A program made the translations under genes and the position numbers. Shown here piece by piece: positions 1-13,600 of a stretch of DNA of 64,000 bases. The DNA lies in the NCBI GenBank assembly GCA_031841125.1, contig CM063107.1, positions 49,055,497 through 49,119,496 of the forward strand, in the 5' to 3' direction. The number at the start of each line of letters is the position of its first letter. Positions within the stretch are counted from its first letter, which is position 1. The notes under the pieces are model-generated. The model did not search any database. It saw only the letters and a list, made by a program, of their open reading frames with translations, and had not been told where the DNA came from. This DNA comes from Acanthococcus lagerstroemiae (lineage: Eukaryota; Arthropoda; Insecta; Hemiptera; Eriococcidae).

Positions 1-1194
1 GTTTGAAGTTAAATTATGAAATAAGCAGGAATTTGTAAATAATTATAAAATGCGACAGCAAATTTAAACGAATTCTACTGCCAATATGAAAGGTTAAGGC
101 AAACATTTACCAGAACTGAGTGTGGAGGGGAAAGGAAACATTCATCCAGTAGGATGAACTACAGCATAATACTTTCTTCCCAATTCGGTACCACGATACT
201 GGGGATATACTTTAAAATGGTACAGCTGCGTACTCAGTAAAAAGTTAGATCGAACATTTCACATTTACGAAAAAAAGAAAGAAAAAAAACACGTACAACT
301 GAACACCGCACGAAGTTGTGAGCAGAAATTATGATTAATATAAGCTGTGAAAGCGATAAAAAGAAAGAAATGTACGAAGTGGTTAGATTTGTCCCCAGAA
401 CCCACTAAAAATACAAGAAACGCTCTCGAAACTGCCTGCGTAAGCTTGTGCAGTCTTACCAAGATGAATATTCAATCACGAGCGTAATCAGGAGACAAAT
501 ATAGGAAGTTAGGATACAACACCCTCTTATAGTTACACAATCATCTTCCTTACATTCCAACAGCATCCAGACCGTAACCATCTAAGGGCAAATTAACGTA
601 TTTGTCTTTTCTAGCACATCGGTTTCTACCCCCCGAGAAATGTAGTCAATTTATACTCAGAGCCAATGATTCTACTACACTTCAGGAACGTTCGATTTAA
701 GGCGTCTTCCTTTTTTTCTTACAATTTTCACCTCTTTCCTCTAAAAAAATCCAGACAGGGCTCTGAAACTTACTCCTAATACAAAAGGTTGAATACGGCC
801 TCGTAACAACAATAAACGATTCGATTACTTTCGGAAACGTAAATTACGCGAACTACATTCCACAATCCTACATCATCCACCAGTCGAGAATCTCCTGGAA
901 CACCGAACAGACACTTCACGTCTGTATACACTCCTCGGATTACTTATTACGAAGGAGAATTCAAGCTTTACCAAAAATACAATAATGAAAATATGAACAC
1001 CTTGATGTAATTATGCGAAAATCATCATATTATGAGAACTCAATTAGAAGCTACCAAATATATAAGCCACGAAAGCAGAATATTTGGTCGCAGTCCAAAA
1101 TCCGTAGAATATTCCGAAGCGAATAAACGACTTAAACTGGAAAAATAAGAATTAAACGTAAATGGTGGAAATATTTGGAGCCTGTCATACTCAC
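1..1194. other. No coding sequence recognised; probably the next Khc-73 intron
   Basis: Nothing between base 1 and exon 28 resembles the expected tail or CAP-Gly domain on the minus strand. The short open frames lack splice borders or conserved motifs. Since exon 28 ends in a donor, this stretch is most simply intron. Confidence 0.5.
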
Positions 1195-1606
1195 CAATGG
1201 TAGTGAACGATTTATTTTGTATCAAATCGCCGTCTGGTTTACTCTTCTTTACTTTCGATTCGTTCTGCTTATCGGTATTCAAATCCATAACACTTTCAGA
1301 TTTGGTGATCACTTTACTACACACAGGACTGAGGAAATCGAAACTATCGAATCTCATCAGCTATAAATACAATTTAAAATTGTGATAAAATCATTAGCGG
1401 TCATCTGCGAGTTCGAAACAATGCTAAGTAAGACATACATACCTGAGAGAAATTAGGAACGCTAGCAGTTTTTCTCATCGAGATGGTCTGGTAGTTACCG
1501 TTATTATTTCCTTGAGCTAAGAGTCTTTCTTTCACAGCGACACTCTGTCTCAGCTTATCTAACGTTAGAATGCTTTCGACAGCACTGACGCTCTTAGTGT
1601 ATTTTT
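1195..1606 (-). CDS. Khc-73: Khc-73 exons 27-28: start of the C-terminal tail
   Basis: Exon 27 (1443-1606) reads [20 protein letters not shown], the KIF13 motif that follows the DGETYI end of exon 26. It continues to [10 protein letters not shown], like the SxSTPN block of vertebrate KIF13. Exon 28 (1195-1360) encodes a polar serine- and lysine-rich segment and ends in phase 1 before a GTGAGT donor. The 3.8-kb intron between exons 26 and 27 is full of repeats. Confidence 0.85.
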
Positions 1607-4600
1607 CTGCAAAGCGAACACAACTCGTATAAAAATATAATTCATTATTTAGTCAATTAGATGATACCACGAACACATCTCATAGGCAGGGTTTCAAAAA
1701 CTCTGATCAGTTGGCAACATTAAAGAAGACATCACTTTTCACTTTCAGCTGGTAAACTTCAAATTTTGCAATAACATTACTGAAATTTATCATGAGGCAA
1801 TTTTCCCCCAGAAAGTACTCTCAGTAACAGCAGTTCGAACAGGAATTGTATAGCGATTGCAGAAATCAGGATGCCATTTTCAATCACCTTTTTAAAAGGT
1901 CCTACCAACTGCGCCAATGCATATTGGCAAACTTCAAATTCTACAATTAGCAAAAATGAAATTTTTCAAGCGGCAATTTTCCGCCCAGTAAGGCTAAAAT
2001 CACGTTCCCGGTACAGCAATTCGATAAGGAATTGTACAGCGATAGCAGAAATTAGGACCTCATTTTCAATCATCCATGACTATACCAACTGCGTTAATGC
2101 AGGGTGGCAATTTAATTGTGTAATTAGTAAAAATTGAATCTCTCATCTGGCTACGCGGCAATACTCCGCCAGTAAAAGCCCTCTCAGTAAGTCTGAAATC
2201 GTTATGAGCAAGGCAAGGCAAAATATGCTTTGGCATATTTTTTTCTGTGACAATTTAATGGGAATATCGATAATAATTTTGCGAATCATTGAATTCCCAG
2301 TAAAATGAGTCCCGTCTGTTTGTGCATATTTTTGCATATTTGTATATAAAATCCATGTCGGCACCACCTTAAAATAAACTCCAATTAAAATAAATAAATA
2401 AAATATTTGCATTATTTTCAGGGAATAATGGAGAATATTTTACAAACTTTCTCCTTTCTTGGAAATATTTTCAAAATCTTGAATATTTTCCTCATGTTGA
2501 ACAAAATTTGTAACTGGTCTCATTTGATAGAAAATTACAAGACAAATAAATTTTATTCTCAACATTTTTGCATCAAAATCAACTGTTCACGAAATATTTG
2601 AAAAATTCGCATACGCTTAGCTATAGCGCTTCATTTACTTGACCTACTTCTCAGGCACAGGTTATACTATGAACTTCCATGCATTATTCTACGAGACCTG
2701 TTTTTTGATACCCTCTGCAACCATTTCAAAGGATTTTATCGGAAATCATTGAGAAGTACGTACCTTCGATGATTCTTGAAGGTTTTCTTCAGAAAAATAT
2801 TTCGATGATTTCCAGATATTTTCATCAGAAATTTTTGGGATAAATATTTCGATGATCTCAAAAGAATTTCATCAGAAATGTTCGGGGAAAATCTCCGATG
2901 ATTTAAGGAATTTTATCGGAGATTTTTAGGGGGGAAAATTACAATAATTTCCGAAGAATCTCACTGGGAATCTTCAGAAACAATTTCCAATGATTACCTT
3001 CAAGAATCATCGAAGATACTTCTCCATGATTTCTGATAAAATACTTTGAAATAATTGCAGAGTTTTCCTAAAATTTCCCACAAATTTCTCTTGAAATCAT
3101 CGGATAATGTTTTTCAATGATGTCCGATAAAATTCATTGAAAATGATCGGAAATTTCTTAATGTTTTCGATATAAAGTTCGTCAGAAATAATCTTTGAAA
3201 ATTGAAGGAATCGTCCCAAATATTTTTCATGAAATTCCTTGGAAATAATCGAAGGTTTTTCTGAAGACTTTTGGTACAATTATTCAAAACTCTTGGTGTT
3301 ATTCCCCGAGTGCTTTCGATAAAATTCTCTCAAAATTATCAGGAAATTTTCTCGAAGAATTTTTATGAAATTTTTTCGGAAAAACAATGGAGATTTTTTT
3401 CTGAAGATTTCTGATTTGATTCTTCGGAAATTATTGGACATTTTCCTCGAAAATTTACAATGAAGTTGCTCAAAAATCATCCGAGATTTTTTCCGAAGAT
3501 TTACGATGAAATTCTTCGGAGATTATCGAACATTTTTACAGAAGATTTTCGATGAAATTCATCAGAAATCATCGGAGTTTTTCTCTGAATATTTCTATGA
3601 AATTCTTCAAAAATTGTTAGGAAATTTTTTCTAGAAATTTTCATGAGATTCTTCGGAAATTACAGATCAGAGTAATTTCCCGAAAATTTCCGATGCAATT
3701 TTAAAAAAATTATCGGACAATTTTCCCGTAGATTTTCGAGAAAATTCTTTGGAAAACATTGGATTCTTTTCTGAATATTTCCCGATGAAATTCTCCGGAA
3801 ATAATCACATTTTTTCTCCACCAAGATTTCTGATTAATTCCTTAGAAATCATTGGAGATTTCCTCCGAACATTTTTGACGAAAATCTCTGAAAGTATCAA
3901 CATTTTTCTAAAGGATATCCTTCCATTGAAATTTTTCCTAAAAATTTCATTATTCCAAAATTATCGCAAATTTTTCCTGAATAGGAGATTTTCTCGAAGA
4001 TTTTCGATGAAATTCAATATTTTTTTGAAGGATATCCTTCCATGGAGATTTTTCCTAAAATTTCATTATTCCGAAATCATCGCAAGAGATTTCGAAAATT
4101 TTTCCTGAAGATTCTTGATAAAATTTTTCAGAAACCATCGGAGTTTTCCCCGAATGTTTCCCATAAAATTCTTGTCAAAGAGACCGCTCGCCTGGTGGAA
4201 TAACGTGCACCAGGAGACCTATTATGAAACTTTTATTACGATACCACAAATCGTTACAGTGGTAACTTGATAGGGCTTACTGTACAAATTACCACGTTAA
4301 CGATTTGTGGTATCGTGATAAAAGTTTCGTAATAGGTCTCCTGGTTTCGCGAAAACATAATTTTCCTAAGGCGGAAAGAAAACCGACTAACCCTGTATGT
4401 AGGCAAACTTTAAATTCTATAATTCACATAACTGAAATCCGTCACTCTGGAATTTCCCACTTTGGAAAGTCCTCTGAATAAGTCTGAAATCATCACAACA
4501 GTCTGACTAGGAATTGTATAGGACCACCCGAAATTAGAATATCTCATTTTGAATCTTCCACGATGCTACCAACTGTACCAATGTGGGTTATTCTTTCAAG

Positions 4601-7600
4601 ACTAATGGAGACTTTTTAAAGTGAGTAATTATGAATTTTTTTTCTAGCAAGCTTTCAATTACCATGAAGCAATGTGGGAGCACTAGCACACTTATTAATC
4701 CCAAATAGAGCTGTCAAAAATCACTAATTTTTCTTATCGATGTAATCGATTTTTCAACATTTCTTATCAATTTAAATCGGTAATTTTAATTTTTGAAAAC
4801 ATCTTCTCCCCACTTTATTTAAAGCTTGGTGTTAAGTACAAGTTCCAGTTATTAACAATAAGCAAAAAAGACAAACAACTTGCGTGGTTTGTAGTATTCA
4901 AGTAGATATTGGACAATTTTCCTAGATACTTCACCTCAATGTTAAACATAAAACGACAAAAGTTAAAAATTGTAGAAAAATCGATGAGGACCGATAATTT
5001 GAGAATCCTTATCGATAATGGCGAGCTTATCGATAAAAATCATCACCGATTTCTTTACAGCCCTAATCCTAACATTTTCCCATAAGACAAAATTATACTG
5101 TGCAACTGAAAGAATTAGAACCCGTCTTTCCCTCCGGCTGATGATGCGATACTCGAACGGGTAGTTTCTGATGCCGGGGGTGCGGTGTCATAGGGGCCAC
5201 TTTGGCATGCGTGCATCGCCATACGTCCCATCACACCATCCCCAACAGAACTGTTTCGGTCCATCCTTGTACAGGAATGCCGAGACAAATCGTATGTATA
5301 ACAAAAATAGGTAGTGCGATCCATTCCTCTTCAGCACCAACGACTAAACCAACTAGCCTTTGACAAAACTAAGGTATACTTTTATCCATCAAAACGTACC
5401 TATATACGTTTCTCCGTCGCTGAGCGATGTGTTTTCCCCTGAGGCCGCAATCTGAGCCAAGGATTCCCGTTCTTCAAGCTCTTCACTAGCCTAAATTCAG
5501 ATCACAGTTAGAAAGTCCAATGAAAATGACGTACAAATAATGAATATGGAAGAGAGGGGCCGAAATTTCTTACTTTTGGTACATTGGAAACAATTTCATA
5601 CGTTACACCAGTTTTGGTAACGTAATCAGATTTCACAATTCTCTTCATTATACGATCGGTTAGGCTTTGACGTTTATAAATAACGACGCATAATCTCTTC
5701 CTCAAAATTAAATCCATCGGTGCTGGATGAGAAAGTCTAACGGTTGCCTTCAATATCAGGTAAATTCGCTCGTTGCCTGCGATGAATAAGATACGTACAT
5801 TAATATAAGTACGAAAGTTCAGAGCAAAAGCTACGTAGAAAACGGGTCGCTACTTACTATCGGTGACTTTATTCAAGTGGATGCTATCGTGGACAGACGA
5901 ATCCCAAGCGGCGACGGCGCAAACATCTTTTTCAAAATATTTGATAATCGGTAAGTTGTAGAAATTTTTGCCGTGCTCTTTTGACAGAATGGAATTCACA
6001 CCAGCCACAGGTAAGTCTCTCATTTCACAAGGATGATTATTAATAGTGGATAAGTCGTCGCCTGAAGAAGCGGTCAAAAGAAATAGGTAAGTTATGATAT
6101 ATTCTCAACATACAAGTAATACGAATATTGAAAAGATAAATTTTTGTTAGTTTGACGTTTGAAGCACTGAGCTTGAGTATACATCGAATGTGTTTCAAAC
6201 AGTGGCCCCATCTATCAAATTTCGATGCTCTCATGGACACTTTTGCTAACGAACATTTTTGTCAAAATTGAGGTAAGTATGTAGATCTGTAGCTGAAGGT
6301 GCAAGCTATCCAGTGGTTACACAAAACAGGTAACTTATTATCTGCACCGCTAGAGAGCTCTTTCCGATTGAGTTAACTGGTAAGTTATAAGTTAACGATA
6401 TTTTCAAAAGGCTCTCCTGAAAAATTACATTTTTGTTCGCACAAGTATTCATGAGACCACCGTTATTAGACATACCGTTAAGATTAAGAAATAAAACCGG
6501 AATATGCGGTTCCATGTCAACAGGCGGAATCCAATCAGCTGGAGCTCCTGGAATACCAGATCCTGCGGCCGGGACCAAAACAGCATTTCGTTCCTCCGTC
6601 AAACTAACCCACTGTTCGACGAGACTCTGTTCTCTGTCAACATCTTGTTCATTTTTATCTGCGTAAATCGCATTCCGATCGTTAGTACTCCATTTCCAGA
6701 TTCGAAATGCGGAAAAAACGAGGAAAAATTACGGCACATTCCACTCACTTTCTTTATTCAAGAGATTTTGAATTTGTTGGTCCAAGTACTGACGTCTTCT
6801 CATTAGCGCATCACTCCACTTTTCACGCAGTGTATTCAAGTCTTCGTCTTGGTACGAGTCCAATGGTTTCTGTAAGCGGCTCCTACACGAGGACATAGTA
6901 ATAATATACATTTAATTCACGTCGCCGGCATGATATTAGAGAATAGTTCACCGAGCGATTCCTCTGATGGATGCGTCGAAGCTTGTAATGGAAATTGCCT
7001 ACACTGAAAATTATGAGAAGGGTCACATTCCCTCTCGTCCTTCTACGGAATAGTGTCAAGTTTTAGCAGACACTCTCATTCCATCACAACATTACAATTG
7101 TTATATAGATGTACAGCGACATTTCACCCGGCATTGGCTCTTGATAAGCACATCACAGTTAGCGAGAGCCACATGCTGATGTCCATAGTTCGAAAACTGG
7201 AGGGAAAAATTCGTTACGTGTTTCACTAAATGAGGTAAAACCTCATCTAAATAGTCGACCAGGCCCGTAGCCAGCCATCTGCGGCAGGGAGTTCTGACTG
7301 TTCAACATGTATATAATGTAATGATTTTTACGTGGCAGTGGTGTAGCCAGGGGGCGAAGGGGGACCCCCAAGAAACCTGAAATTGAATGCAAAATATGCA
7401 AAAATGAGCAATTTTTCGCCTTTAAAACACGTTTTTTTCGAAAAACGTTCGCTCGAGCAGTAATTCTACCTTAATTTTCATAAAATAGTCCTCTACTATC
7501 GCCGGTTTTCAAAAAATACCTCAATTTTCGATTTTTTTTCTCCCTCTTTGCCTAGAGGAGCTTAAGATGCCTTTAGAGGGGGTTCAGCCCTAGCTGCCCC

Positions 7601-10600
7601 CTCCCCTGGCTACGGGGCTGTCAACGTTTTACAGACTTGAAAATGACTATGACATATGAACTGAAGGGGTAACCGGATGATATGAATTCAATCTCAACTC
7701 GCTTTGGTCCTTATGGATCACGATTCTCAGAAAACATAACTGAAAGAGATTCAACTGAGTGATAGCTCATATGATGAACAGATTAAAATTTTTGTACATA
7801 ACATTTATAAGCGCAAACTTTTAGGGAGAGAGGAAGGAGTGCAAAGGATATTTTATCAATTCTTATGGAAATTGATCGGTTCCCTGAAAATTGTTCGTAC
7901 GAAAACTGAACGCAGAAAGTTGATAGCACGAAAATTGTTCACAGAGGAAAAGTGATCGCACGATTGTTCGCACCAGAAAAATTTATTTTCAATATTCACA
8001 CAAAAAAAATTTAATTACTAATGTTGACTAATATTATGAGCAACCCCTCTCAAGTACTTTAAGATACGGTTCCCCTCCCTTCCTTCGCAATCGTCATCAC
8101 CCACCACCTAATCAGTGGTGCCAGGACAGCGTTCCACGAACCATTGCAGTCTAGCTGCACTGTCCTTATACTTATTTTTCTTAGGGAGAGGGTTACCCGC
8201 TACTATGAGCTCTACGTTAGCTTTCACCAAAGATTGCTCCCGATGGATTCTCTCTATAAATATGAAGATGTTAGAGTGTACGGCACCGAGCGTGGCTTCG
8301 AAACCGGTGTGTCATTCTTCCATTGAGTTATTGGTTTTAGGCATGGACTTTAAGCAGCACGGTAACAACTGCACATTTCCAACGGAAACTGAGGTGCTCA
8401 TCATCCTCCACGATGAGGACGGCCAATCCAGAGCGTATAAAACACACCGCAGTTTACCCTCCACAAGTCATTCACATGGCCCTCGTGGGAACAATTCTCG
8501 AGCGATCAATTTTCGTATGAACTATTTTTCTGTGATCTGCTTTCGTGCAAACAATTTTCCGGCCACCATTTCCATACACCCCGTTAGGTCATGGGTCTTG
8601 ATTCGTATGTTTAAATTTTTACGTTTAATAATTCGCCGATCTCGAGTTGAAAGCGCCGATTTTTTCAAGGGTGGGGGAAGGGAGTAATTGATATTTTCAT
8701 AAATTTTGAATGATATTTACATTTCTATCAAGTCTGATGAACTTAACCTTCTATCAGGGTTGTTATTTTCTATCTGTAAATAATTTAAATTTCTATCACA
8801 TCTGATGAAAATTTACATCAATCAAATCTCACTCCAACAGAAAATTCCATTTTGTCAAGTCTAATGGAGTTAAATTTCTATTAAGTATTAAAGAAATTCG
8901 AGTTTCTATCAAGTTTCATAAAAATTCATATTCCAATGAAATCTGATGCATATTCATCATATATTTTTATCGAGTCCATGGAAATTCGAAGTTCTTTCAA
9001 GTCGTGAAAGCTTATATTGATATGGAGTCCGATGATAAATCAGATTTTTATTATTGGTGCATCCAAAACTGTCGGAATTCGAATATTTGTCAATGTCTAT
9101 TGAAAAGACACACTTTTATTAAATCTCTAACGAGATATATGTATCACTTTTCTATCGAGTCTGTTGGAAATTCAGATTAAAATAATCTCCTGAGGTCTCG
9201 AATTGAAATATTCAGACTTGAGGGAAGTTTACATCTCCAACTATCTTAATGGAAACATCAATTTCTGTCAAACTTGCTGGGAACATAATACAAATTAAAA
9301 TTTTTGATAGACGAGAGCGGATGAGGTGAACCTCCATGACAAGTTTTCAATACGCCACACTCTACAGCACAACAGACGTTCATCTTGTGCATTTGGATTA
9401 CAGCAAGACGGAAAATTGTTACCAACATCGATAGTGAAGTCTTAAGCCGGGGCTACACGATGCGTCCAACGTCTGACCTTCTGACGTTGGCCTAACATTG
9501 GAACCAGTTCTGGACGCAGCGTTCGGCTACACGGTGAAACAAATGTTGGGTCCAATACTGTTCAGTGGCGTAGCCAGGATTTTCCCAAAGGGAAGAGGAA
9601 GACTTTCAAGGGAGAAAAAGGCGAAAATCGGGGTATTTTTTAAAAATCGCCGATATTAGAGGACTATTTTATAAAAATGAAGGTAAAATTACTGCTCGAG
9701 CAAAAATTTTCCGGGAAAAAAACGGATTTTAAAGGCGAAAAATTGTTCATTTTTGCATATTTTACATTCAATTTAAGGTACTTTCAAGGGGGGGGGGGGT
9801 ATTCGCCATGTGTAGGATGTTTCGAGACGTTAGTTCAAAAGTTGGAAGCATCCTCTGAAGCGGGAAAAAAGACCAACAGGGAGTCGAATACATTCCTTGT
9901 CAGTTCGACATCTGTGCTACGGCTGTACAATGCGTCACATCCTTTCAGTGTCCAAAGCTGAAAACATTAGACGCATCGTGCGGCCCCGGCTTTAGAATAC
10001 AAAATCATGTAAAATATTTGGTTTATCAAGTAAATGAACAAGATGGCGGGAAAAATTGACCTCTAGATATTATCCAAGGCAATCAATATTTTCTTACTCT
10101 TATCAAACATCATTTTCCAGTGAAGTATACAATAATGCTGAAACATCCTATACATCCCTCTCTGTTACTGGATCACTAAGGCTTCTGAGGAAGCTTTATA
10201 AATAATTCAATCGATCGTGAGGACATTTGAAGAAATGAGGAAGGAAAGTAGCTAAACAATACTTTAGTTATAGTCCATCACTACTTCTTGAATCGAAACG
10301 ATTCTTCTTCGCAAGTCGTTATTGGTGATCTTGATTTCTCAAGCATGTTTTCCACTGAAATACCATGGAGGGTATCGTTTTCTCACCTGTTGATAATGCT
10401 CCCAACCGCAATACTTGTAATTGAATCGCATATAATGGGTAACGTTCCGGAATTCTGCACTGGTTTTACAGATATCTGAATGCGGCGTTGTTGACCTTGC
10501 CTCAAATGGTAGATGCCTCCAGTCAGGATGTTGTTATTGGTAACACTGACCTCGACTGGAGTATACTCTCCTTGGTCATTCAATTCTTGTATCTCTACCC

Positions 10601-13600
10601 ACAATTCAATTTTACGAGTGAGCTCACTCCACCTAAACAAATTATCACAAACATTATAATACAAAATTACGAGGTTTCTCCGAGGAAATGCGACAGCAAG
10701 TGATATGTGATCAACACTTCCACACAGATCCACACAGCCCTCTACCTCGTCTATTCACGTCGAATTCCTTCGACATGAACTCATTCTTTGCGTCTAATAG
10801 AAAAATGAAAACTAACAAAATGCACACTGAAAATGAGGACTCACCGATCAGCCAGTGATCTGGCTTTAGCCAGTTGCGTCTGCTCGACAACCCACGCGGG
10901 CTTCGATTTCGTCGCAGCACTTCGATGGCCCCACACTTCAATTGACAAAGCACCCTCTGAAAAGGAAACAACATGGAACAGCACTGAGGCGACATTTTCC
11001 CGAAATGAAATCAATCGGCTGATACTTACCCGCACAATGTTCAACGAATTCTTCGGTCACTGGAATCGTGAATGTTTTTGTGTGGTCGAAACGGAATACG
11101 ATATTGTCTTTATACGTCCCAGATGCGTCGCACGCATTCACGGATGGAATTACAATACTGTCATCTATGCCCCAAAATGAATACTGGCAGAATACCAATT
11201 TGGACAGGGACGGAGGTAACCCGGAAGCTTGTTTAATTTTCACCTGTAATCGACAATGAATAATAAAAATTGAATGCCACGGCAATAAATGGTTTGGATA
11301 ATAGGCTAGTAACTTCGACAGCACCTTAACAGTTATTTCTCGCGTATTTGTACTATCGTCTTCAACATTTTCACTGTCACCAGAGCTCTCGGAAGCGGCT
11401 TCGCAAATTCGGTCCTGAGGAAAACTGCCCCCAATACGACCAATTTCAACCTGGCGGACGAGGTGAAAACAAAAGATTAATTTTAACACAGCGATCGAAA
11501 CATGTTGGAAATTAAATATCGAAGTTGAGAACGTACTTGCAACCGGCCCGTTACTTCTCCTTGTTGGTTGATTATTGGTGTTTGGTAATCTAGCGTGACG
11601 TCATGAAACAGCGCTTCCAGAAACACATTGGCAACTCCAATCAAGCTGTGATTTGCTTGATTTTCGAAAAACGGATCCAAAGACATGGACAGATTTTCCT
11701 GAATTCAAAAAACAGAATGTGAAAAAATGACAATTCAAACAAATAACTAAGTCCTTGTCAGCAAATCACAATGTCAATATTGATACTGATTAGGTTCATT
11801 CTTTATAAAGTAAATAATCATTACCGTGCGTTGAGGATCGTTAAATCCTCTTTTGTACTCATCGAACATTTCCCTCATATCTACGAGTTTCGTCTCCAAT
11901 TTTTCCATCGACCACACTTGGCTACCATTTCCTTTCCTCTTCACGAGTATCGCTGGTTCACTCACAAACGTAGGACGCTGTTAATCAGAGAGATTGGTAA
12001 CAATGATATACGCATCGTTATACATCATAGTCAAGTTCTAACAGCGATTGTCAGTTTTCAGATATGAATGTCATAATTGGCCAGAATCAAAGCAAAGTTT
12101 TTGTAAATAACACGTAGAGGCTCAGCATCAAGTATGGACAATACGCTAGCATTATATAATAATATTACCCAAAAAGACCCTGGGATCGACATAGTCTTCC
12201 TTGAGTAGGAGACAGTATATTTCATCAGTCATTAAAGTACTCGAAGGTATGTAGGTCTTAGTCTCTGCAGTTCTTTTCCTGATACCGCACAAGTATGGTT
12301 TGTTTCGGCCCCTCGACGTCCTTCAACCCTCAGTTCTCAATTTTCAAGTGCCACCTGTGGACTTGTGTGCCCCCCCCCGCTCTGCCCTTGCTCTGGTGCC
12401 TGTCTCCCCTTCCTTCTTTCTGTCATCTTTTCCTTTTTCTGTATCCCACACCCTTCATTTGAAAAGTATTTTTAGTTTTCAAGAATTATATTGTACCTAC
12501 AGTCCCTCCCTGTCAATGGAATCCTCGTGCACCTGTTGGGGGGGGGGACTCAAATATAAATAAATAAATAAATGTTCATGCGGAATAGTCCAGGTTCATC
12601 AGCGACCTAATTTTACTACAGTGGGCCAAAACTTATAAAATGACGAGTGGCAGTCAACTGACAAGCAAATCTAGAAAGCTAACACAAATACACAATCGCA
12701 GGAAGTAAGACTTACTTTTCGGTTCGGACTCAAATTAGCCGGAGGAATTTGCAGTGTAACACTGTACTTGATTTGTTTACCCATTTCTTCGGCCAGATAA
12801 TTAGCTTCTTGTACGAGAGAATTCGCGGTCACAATGTCCTCTTTTAGTCGACTAATACTTTTCCGAAACAAGTCATCACTGTAATATGCACAAGTAAGCG
12901 TTACTGATACCGCTGTATTGTAAAATGTGAGTTCATTTAGGCGGGCAACCAACATTTCTTGACAATATCCGATACAAAATACAACAGAATAGCGAGCACG
13001 TCTATATGAAAAGGCGCTATCTTGTCGATCCTAGTTTTCGAGCTGAAGCGGTTTTGAGGTCAGAAGTCAATTTTTATGAAAAATCAGATATGTAGTGATT
13101 CTGATAGAAGCATCGCTGCTCTTTCACCTCCAGTTGGTCTCAGCTCCCTATCTTCATTTGTAGACAGTCGCCCGCGAGCGCAATAATATAAATTACGAGG
13201 AAAAGGGACCATGTTGTCGGTCGGTCTTTGTACCCCTTCTAAGTACTTCAAGAGGAATATCGAGTTTTGGGTGACATCAAGGATGACTGCCGAATGTGTA
13301 GCATGGGCTGCATAGCTGGAAAAACGAAATGGCGCATCATCACGAGTCCACGTGTTCACAGCAGGTTCTCCGTCAATACCCTTCTTGTTTAGTTCTCAAA
13401 CTTTGAACGCATTTTTCTGGACATTACCCTTTCAACAGTTCCAACTTCAAAAACTCGTAGAAAATCGGAAGTATGAGCTACGGATTCATTCTTGGGTTCA
13501 TTTGTTTGCAAATTTCATCTAGTATCACGCCACTCTCAACTCAATACCGACAAGATGGTCCCTTTTTATATAGATGGACATAAGAAAAAAACCGGACCGG

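Noticed and set aside
3749..4108. 119-codon plus-strand frame
   Set aside because: It lies wholly in the degenerate repeat field and its protein is internally repetitive for that reason.
8115..8687. 190-codon plus-strand frame, the longest in the 7-10 kb stretch
   Set aside because: No domain, an intronic repeat context, and its end runs through an inverted-arm motif of a decayed element.
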